Translations under genes and position numbers: made by a program
NCBI GenBank assembly: GCA_017399865.1
Contig: JAFQAT010000017.1
Location: 1 to 64,000, forward strand
DNA: 64,000 bases
Origin: Bacteroidales bacterium
GTDB taxonomy: Bacteria; Bacteroidota; Bacteroidia; Bacteroidales; UBA932
Direction: 5' to 3'
Part shown: piece by piece, positions 59,205 through 64,000 of the stretch
How the letters are laid out: each line of letters starts with the position of its first letter
Numbering within the stretch: position 1 is the stretch's first letter
Notes under the pieces: model-generated
The model's database searches: none
The model's input: only the letters and a program-made list of their open reading frames with translations
What the model was told of the DNA's origin: nothing

Positions 59205-61187
59205 ATGAACAAGATATTTAAATCAGCAATAATCGTTCTGCTGGCCATCTGCGCCATGTCCTGCGACTCATATTTCGATGTCGAGCTTCAGGACCAGGCA
59301 ACTCTCGAGGAGATGTTCAGCAAGAGAGGAACTGCACGCCAGCTCGCAGCCCACATGTACGCCTACCTTCCAAAGGAGGAGAACCCTGTGGATGCAACAA
59401 CAGAAGGCGGTTTCTCAGGCCGTACCGATGCACGTCAGGTGAATGCATCAGCTTATGCGAATAACGTATTCGACCTCCGCGTAGGAGACTACAGCCCTGC
59501 TTCCATCACAGGTTATAACCTTTGGGAGAACTACTACAAGGCAATCGCACACTGTACCCTCATGATTGAGAACATCCATCTCGACGTCGAGGATAACGAA
59601 GCAGTACGCGAATATATGAAGGCAGAGGCACGCTTCATGCGCGCATTCTACTATTTCTGTCTCTTCCGTACATACGGTCCAGTCATCGTATGGGGCGACA
59701 AACCTGCTCCATCTGATGCGATCGGCGCTGATCTTGACAGAAATACTCTCGATGAGAACATCAGCTTCATCGTTTCAGAACTTGACAAGGCCATCGAGGT
59801 TCTTCCTATGAGCATCACAGAGGTCGGCCTTACAGAAGGATCTGACATGGGTCGTGCTACAAAGGGTGCGGCAATGGCACTCAAGTCAAGGGTGCTCCTT
59901 TATGCAGCTTCTCCGCTCTTCAACGGAAACGATCTGTACAAGGACATGACAAACTACTATGGAGACAAGATCTTCCCTCAGAACTATGACGAGAGCAAGT
60001 GGGAGGAGGCCAAGAAGGCAGCAAAGGCTGTGATTGACCTCAACTACTATAGTCTTGTGAAGACCGATGCTCCTACAGGAGACAAGTTTACTGACGGTAT
60101 CCGAAACTACCAGCAGATATTCTTCAAGCAGTGGAATGAGGAGACTATCTGGGGATGGTGGATGAACTTCTATACCGACTGGCTCGGCCGTTCAGGCGGA
60201 TTCATCGGTGCCTGCGCTCCGCGTAACATCACCGTCGAGGGATGGCAGTCGCTTACTCCTTCATTCAAGCTTGTAGACGCATATGCAATGTATGAGTCAG
60301 GACGTTATCCTGTGACAGGATATGACAGGACTTCAGGAATGGACGACTATTCAAAGCCTGTCATCGACCCTCAGGCAGGCTACGAGGCTGAAGGATTCAG
60401 CATGACCACTCAGTTTGAGGCAGAGTGGGCAGGCGAGTTCGAGGCACATAACTCTACTCTCGGACGTGAGCCGCGCTACTATGCTTCAGTCGTTCCTAAC
60501 GGATACTACTGGCCATGCGACCCTAAGCTCAAGAAAATGACCAACCCTAAGACTTCTTCTACCACATGGACTGCAGAAGATATGAGATGTCATTTCTGGA
60601 GAGGTTCAGGCGCACTCTGCGAGCGTTGGGACCAGACTTCTTCAAACAACTACTTCGGTTATGCGTGGCGCCGTCTTTTTGCTGCCAACAACCCTCTTGA
60701 CGTAGGTTCTGACTATCAGCAGATCAAGTATGTCTACCCTGCATTCCGTCTTGCAGAAATCTACTTCAACTATGCGGAGTGCTGCATCGAGACAGGTGAA
60801 TTCGCAGAGGCAGTGAAATATCTCGACATGATCCGCGAGCGTTCCGGCCTAAACTCACTCAAGGAGGCTTATGGAAACGACATCCTTACAAATGAAGAAC
60901 TCCTCAGGTGGTGCTTCAAGCAGGAGAAGATGATCGAGTTCGCTATCGAGGGACCAATGCACTTCTACGACAATACACGCTGGATGACCGCAGAGCAGAA
61001 TTTCCCTGTCCTCAACTGGACTCTCAACCTCAACGACGCAGTTGATTACCATGATTCATGGAAGCGTTCAAGCGAGGACTTCCCTCTTGCAAAGCATGCG
61101 AAGTTCACAAAGAGAGATTATCTCTTCCCATTCGACTCTGACCAGCTTGCTGAGATGACAAACCTTACACAGAACTACGGATTTTAA
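59205..61187 (+). CDS. SusD/RagB-family glycan-binding lipoprotein
   Basis: The 660-aa protein has a lipoprotein signal (LLAICAMSC). TPR-like helices and the SusD core are visible: YDSYFDVELQDQATLEEMF-like N-terminus, NLWENYYKAIAHCTLMIENIHLD, AEARFMRAFYYFCLFRTYGPVIVWGD, ALKSRVLLYAASPLFNGND, and the C-terminal YPAFRLAEIYFNYAECCIETGEFAEAVKYLDMIRERSGL. It caps the SusC barrel at the cell surface and binds the substrate. It lies 19 bases after susC. Confidence 0.95.
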   Translation: MNKIFKSAIIVLLAICAMSCDSYFDVELQDQATLEEMFSKRGTARQLAAHMYAYLPKEENPVDATTEGGFSGRTDARQVNASAYANNVFDLRVGDYSPASITGYNLWENYYKAIAHCTLMIENIHLDVEDNEAVREYMKAEARFMRAFYYFCLFRTYGPVIVWGDKPAPSDAIGADLDRNTLDENISFIVSELDKAIEVLPMSITEVGLTEGSDMGRATKGAAMALKSRVLLYAASPLFNGNDLYKDMTNYYGDKIFPQNYDESKWEEAKKAAKAVIDLNYYSLVKTDAPTGDKFTDGIRNYQQIFFKQWNEETIWGWWMNFYTDWLGRSGGFIGACAPRNITVEGWQSLTPSFKLVDAYAMYESGRYPVTGYDRTSGMDDYSKPVIDPQAGYEAEGFSMTTQFEAEWAGEFEAHNSTLGREPRYYASVVPNGYYWPCDPKLKKMTNPKTSSTTWTAEDMRCHFWRGSGALCERWDQTSSNNYFGYAWRRLFAANNPLDVGSDYQQIKYVYPAFRLAEIYFNYAECCIETGEFAEAVKYLDMIRERSGLNSLKEAYGNDILTNEELLRWCFKQEKMIEFAIEGPMHFYDNTRWMTAEQNFPVLNWTLNLNDAVDYHDSWKRSSEDFPLAKHAKFTKRDYLFPFDSDQLAEMTNLTQNYGF

Positions 61188-61192
61188 TCTGA

Positions 61193-63229
61193 ATGAATAT
61201 GAAGAAGTTTTTTAAGAATATTCTTGCGTTTGCACTGACGATTACAGCCGTAGCGTCATGTGTGGATGACAGAAACAACTTTTTGCCTGAAGACTCGTTC
61301 GGCTTCAACAAGACTGCAGGTGACAATGTCGTGACCATTCCTATCTATGTAGGTTCATATGACATAGCAGTCATAAAGAGCGGAAAGGGCCTTAACGAGG
61401 GAGCTGTCGATATCATAACTTCAAATGCCGACCTCCTTGCATACAACAAGCAGTACGAAACGGATTACCTTGCTCTTCCATCTGACAAGGGACTTTATTC
61501 CTTCAATACTTCCAGCATCTCTTTCGGTACAGACGATGTGACCAAGTCATTCACCATTGACTGGGATATTGCCAAGGTGGCGGAATATATGGAAAAGGAA
61601 CCTTCGAACAAATACTGCATTCCTGTCGCCCTCCGCTCAAGCGATCTTGAAGTGAACGAAGGCAGGCAGGTATTCCTCCTCCATCTGGTAACATCCACAA
61701 TCACAGCCGAGCAGACTCTTCTCAGCAAGACTTACGAGTGGGAATCTGAGCCAGTATCAGAGACCATGGATATCACTGTACGTATCGACAAGGCTATCCC
61801 AGGCATCGATCTTACAGTAAATTTCGAAGTTGACGATGCTCTCATCGCTGCATACAACGAGGCCAATGGAACTAATTATGCAGCTGCTCCGGAGGGACTC
61901 GTGACAGTGGGCGCTGACCCTGTGATCAAGTCGGGTGAAGGCTATGCCCTTCTTCCTGTGACAATCAATACAGATGCAATCGCTGTTGATACGGAAGTTG
62001 AGGTTGACGGTGTTACGGAGACAAGAAAACTCGTCAAGAGAGACTGGGACGGATATGTCGTGCCTCTCAAGATTTCAGGAATGTCTGTAGACGGCGTGAA
62101 GGTCGGCAACAGCCTTACCTATATCGTGGTGAAGGGTCTCGAGCCTATACCTCCACAGCTCTTCAACCGCGTATGGGGCATTTATGCAACTTCATCAACT
62201 GCTCCATGGCAGGCTACATTCGGTCTTTCTGACTGCCGTAACATCACTATGGACGACGAGTATGTCTATGCTCCTCAGTCTGCAGGTGGAGACGCTGTCC
62301 TCAAGGCTATAAGCATAACTGATCCTACACAGGTGAAGAACGTGAACGTCGAGGGCGTTGCAGGTGGTACACATACACTCTCTTGCGTGAGAATGATTCC
62401 TAACACAGACCCTGCAGTCAACAACGGTAAGGATATCCTCTCTGCATGCTGTCTGTCTGTGGGCGACGGTTCGCACCTCCACTTCTATGTATGGCTCAAC
62501 GGCATCGACAACGCACCTACCCTCAGCATGGTAGAGGATTCAGGACGCCGTCTTGGTGACAAGTACGTAGTGGTAGGCAGCTGGAACAACGGTGAAATGT
62601 ACTGCAAGGACTACAATACAGGAAACATCGTACGCTACGCTATGGTCGACGGACGTATCGGTGAGTGGCCAGGCGCTGACGGCCTTGCATACGCACGCGG
62701 ACGTTGCGACTACAACGCATCTGTCGCTGACGCTGCAGGCTGCATCGGTTCTGCATACATCTATCCTGGCGCTCCTGCAGTAGGTGCAACGGTTCCTGGA
62801 TTCCTCGTTTCTTCAACTTCAAGTGCACATTATGTGGCTAACACTTCAGGTAATGTATACGCATCATCTGCAGACCTCAGCCTGCCGAGGACCCATGGAT
62901 ACAGCTTCTTCGGCGATGCCGAGACAAGCCAGAACTACATCGCATACGTTGAACTCGCTGCAAGCCAGGATCAGGGTAGCGTGAAGGTCATCTCAGACTT
63001 CAACGGAACCGCTGACGGATTCATGGGCGTCCTCCAGAAGAACGATGTTGTCTTCGAGGCTCCTGTACAGGATGCTATGGATGCAACAGTGCTTTCACCA
63101 TGCCCTGCAACCCACACTACAGGTGACTGCGTGGTACGTGAAATCAATGGAGAGACCTACATGGCTGTAATAATCCAGAACGTAGGTATCTCTGTGTTCA
63201 AGATGAACGCCGGTTTCATTGCAGAGTAA
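61193..63229 (+). CDS. SusE/F-position lipoprotein with DUF1735 repeats and DUF4623 domain
   Basis: The 678-aa protein has a lipoprotein signal (LTITAVASC); a second ATG two codons later (61199) could also serve. The N-terminal half has two DUF1735-type domains: TIPIYVGSYDIAVIKSGKGLNEGAVDIITSNADLLAYN, ending SNKYCIPVALRSSDLEVNEGRQVFLLHL, then PGIDLTVNFEVDDALIAAYNEANGTNYAAAPEG. The C-terminal 350 residues are DUF4623 (NITMDDEYVYAPQSAGGDAVLKAISITDPTQVKNV, RMIPNTDPAVNNGKDILSA, DSGRRLGDKYVVVG), like the protein at 40351. Surface glycan binding is inferred from position. Confidence 0.78.
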   Translation: MNMKKFFKNILAFALTITAVASCVDDRNNFLPEDSFGFNKTAGDNVVTIPIYVGSYDIAVIKSGKGLNEGAVDIITSNADLLAYNKQYETDYLALPSDKGLYSFNTSSISFGTDDVTKSFTIDWDIAKVAEYMEKEPSNKYCIPVALRSSDLEVNEGRQVFLLHLVTSTITAEQTLLSKTYEWESEPVSETMDITVRIDKAIPGIDLTVNFEVDDALIAAYNEANGTNYAAAPEGLVTVGADPVIKSGEGYALLPVTINTDAIAVDTEVEVDGVTETRKLVKRDWDGYVVPLKISGMSVDGVKVGNSLTYIVVKGLEPIPPQLFNRVWGIYATSSTAPWQATFGLSDCRNITMDDEYVYAPQSAGGDAVLKAISITDPTQVKNVNVEGVAGGTHTLSCVRMIPNTDPAVNNGKDILSACCLSVGDGSHLHFYVWLNGIDNAPTLSMVEDSGRRLGDKYVVVGSWNNGEMYCKDYNTGNIVRYAMVDGRIGEWPGADGLAYARGRCDYNASVADAAGCIGSAYIYPGAPAVGATVPGFLVSSTSSAHYVANTSGNVYASSADLSLPRTHGYSFFGDAETSQNYIAYVELAASQDQGSVKVISDFNGTADGFMGVLQKNDVVFEAPVQDAMDATVLSPCPATHTTGDCVVREINGETYMAVIIQNVGISVFKMNAGFIAE

Positions 63230-63240
63230 TCCGGCATATC

Positions 63241-64000
63241 ATGAATATAATTACTGCAAGACTTTATGCTTTTGTCTGCGCCTGCGTCCTCTTTTCGGGA
63301 TGCGGAGCGCAGGCTAAGCTTTATAAATGGGAAAAGGACGAGATTCGCGACATCACCGACGCGGTCATCTGCTACGGCGGCCACAGCGCCCGCAACCCGT
63401 ATCTCTGGACTCCGGAGCGCTTCGAGAAGAGCGTCGTATATACCGACGTGAACGGCCAGGAACATTGGCTTTTCGACAACATGATCATGATGGAGCTCTG
63501 GACGGATGACTATAAAGTGACTTACTCCATCGCCAATGACGGACGCTATTCTTCAAGGAAGGAGCACTGGCAGGAGCAGCTTGACTACTGGTTTGATGAA
63601 GAGCATGGCTTCGCTGCCCTTGATAAGTGCATTTCTGATGCTGCGTCAAGAATCGGAAACCCTCCTTCAAAGAGGGGTATAATATTCTCTCTTCCTGACC
63701 CTGTATATTTCGAGCATTATTCGGATGCAATGAAGGGCGTGAACAGGAACACAGTATACTGGGGAGAGATAGATGGCGTTGAGATGGACTTTTCAAAGGC
63801 GGAAGACAGAATAAATGCTTATCTTTGGCTCGTTGATTCGGTACGTGCGAAATTTGCGGAAGCGGATTATGACCATATCGAGCTCATCGGATTCTATGTG
63901 CTTTCGGAAGAACTCTCGGTTCCCGGAGGATTCCGCTACGAGTACAAGGAGCATGACATCACCATCAAGGCAGTCGCTGATTACTGCCACAGCGTCAACG
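63241..64000 (+). CDS. DUF4855 lipoprotein (partial, runs off window)
   Basis: The first 253 residues are visible. The lipoprotein signal is FVCACVLFSGC. The DUF4855 core is clear: ITDAVICYGGHSARNPYLWTPERFEKSVVYTDVNGQEHWLFDNMIMMELW, AASRIGNPPSKRGIIFSLPDPVYFEHY, NAYLWLVDSVRAKFAEADYDHIELIGFYVLSEEL. It lacks the extra N-terminal beta domain of the paralogue at 47199. It lies 11 bases after the DUF1735/DUF4623 gene, so it is probably the next gene of the same operon. Confidence 0.82.
   Translation, partial: MNIITARLYAFVCACVLFSGCGAQAKLYKWEKDEIRDITDAVICYGGHSARNPYLWTPERFEKSVVYTDVNGQEHWLFDNMIMMELWTDDYKVTYSIANDGRYSSRKEHWQEQLDYWFDEEHGFAALDKCISDAASRIGNPPSKRGIIFSLPDPVYFEHYSDAMKGVNRNTVYWGEIDGVEMDFSKAEDRINAYLWLVDSVRAKFAEADYDHIELIGFYVLSEELSVPGGFRYEYKEHDITIKAVADYCHSVN

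Noticed and set aside
1..64000. tRNA, rRNA or CRISPR arrays
   Set aside because: I read the intergenic gaps and saw no cloverleaf, rRNA motif or regularly spaced repeat with unique spacers.

Overview
The window looks like a chromosomal segment of a gut-type member of the order Bacteroidales. Evidence: SusC/SusD pairs, TPR-membrane-HTH regulators, DUF3244, DUF4855, DUF4623, DUF4988 and DUF5053 families, a RokA-like sugar kinase, an almost complete lack of Shine-Dalgarno sequences, and many promoters of the Bacteroidetes form TTTG-N19-21-TAnnTTTG. The genus cannot be fixed from the sequence alone. All assignments come from reading the sequence; no database search was run.

Region 1 (1-19.6 kb) is core genome. 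A partial fumarate reductase/succinate dehydrogenase flavoprotein gene and ruvB run leftward. A 290-base AT-rich gap with five TGTTGAAAA-like boxes separates them from the rightward genes: mfd; a coaX - outer-membrane protein - TPR - lptC - SurA/PpiD-like operon; a four-gene envelope operon ending in a thiol-disulfide lipoprotein; convergent ychF; an endonuclease/exonuclease/phosphatase-family protein; and galK.

Region 2 (19.6-27.3 kb) is accessory. It starts with a duplicated copy of the galK 3' end and terminator that brackets a small DUF5053 cassette. A HigBA-type toxin-antitoxin pair, a highly structured non-coding stretch, and a cell-surface cluster follow (TPR-TM-HTH regulator, DUF3244 protein, FN3 lipoprotein, two beta-barrels, small lipoprotein). 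It ends with a second 3'-end duplication, this time of the CpXC gene, bracketing a beta-barrel gene and a pair of long inverted repeats. Both duplications have the same layout: intact gene, cargo, then a distal copy of the gene's 3' end.

Region 3 (27.3-33.8 kb) holds a CpXC zinc-ribbon protein, a large outer-membrane protein with an HEXXH motif, a Na+/phosphate-type cotransporter and a DUF5106-thioredoxin lipoprotein.

Region 4 (33.8-64 kb, continuing past the edge) is a large glycan-utilisation locus for amino-sugar-containing glycans: GH2 exo-beta-glucosaminidase-like enzyme, RokA-like kinase, a GH89 alpha-N-acetylglucosaminidase fused to an EEP domain, a DUF4988/BACON/DUF4623 lipoprotein, GH20 hexosaminidase, a GntR-type regulator with a sugar-binding domain, a divergent operon (NAGPA-type phosphodiester glycosidase, DUF4855, DUF6259-like enzyme), and a rightward operon (MFS transporter, fucose/arabinose-isomerase-like protein, large phosphomannose-isomerase-like protein, second ROK kinase, SusC, SusD, DUF1735/DUF4623 lipoprotein, second DUF4855 protein). 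Four promoter regions in this locus share an ACCACAC motif, in three of them as a copy or near-copy repeated with 10-base spacing. This suggests one regulon controlled by the local GntR protein. Inferred working order: surface binding and import by SusC/D and lipoproteins, trimming by GH89/GH20/GH2 enzymes, inner-membrane import by the MFS protein, then isomerisation and phosphorylation in the cytoplasm.
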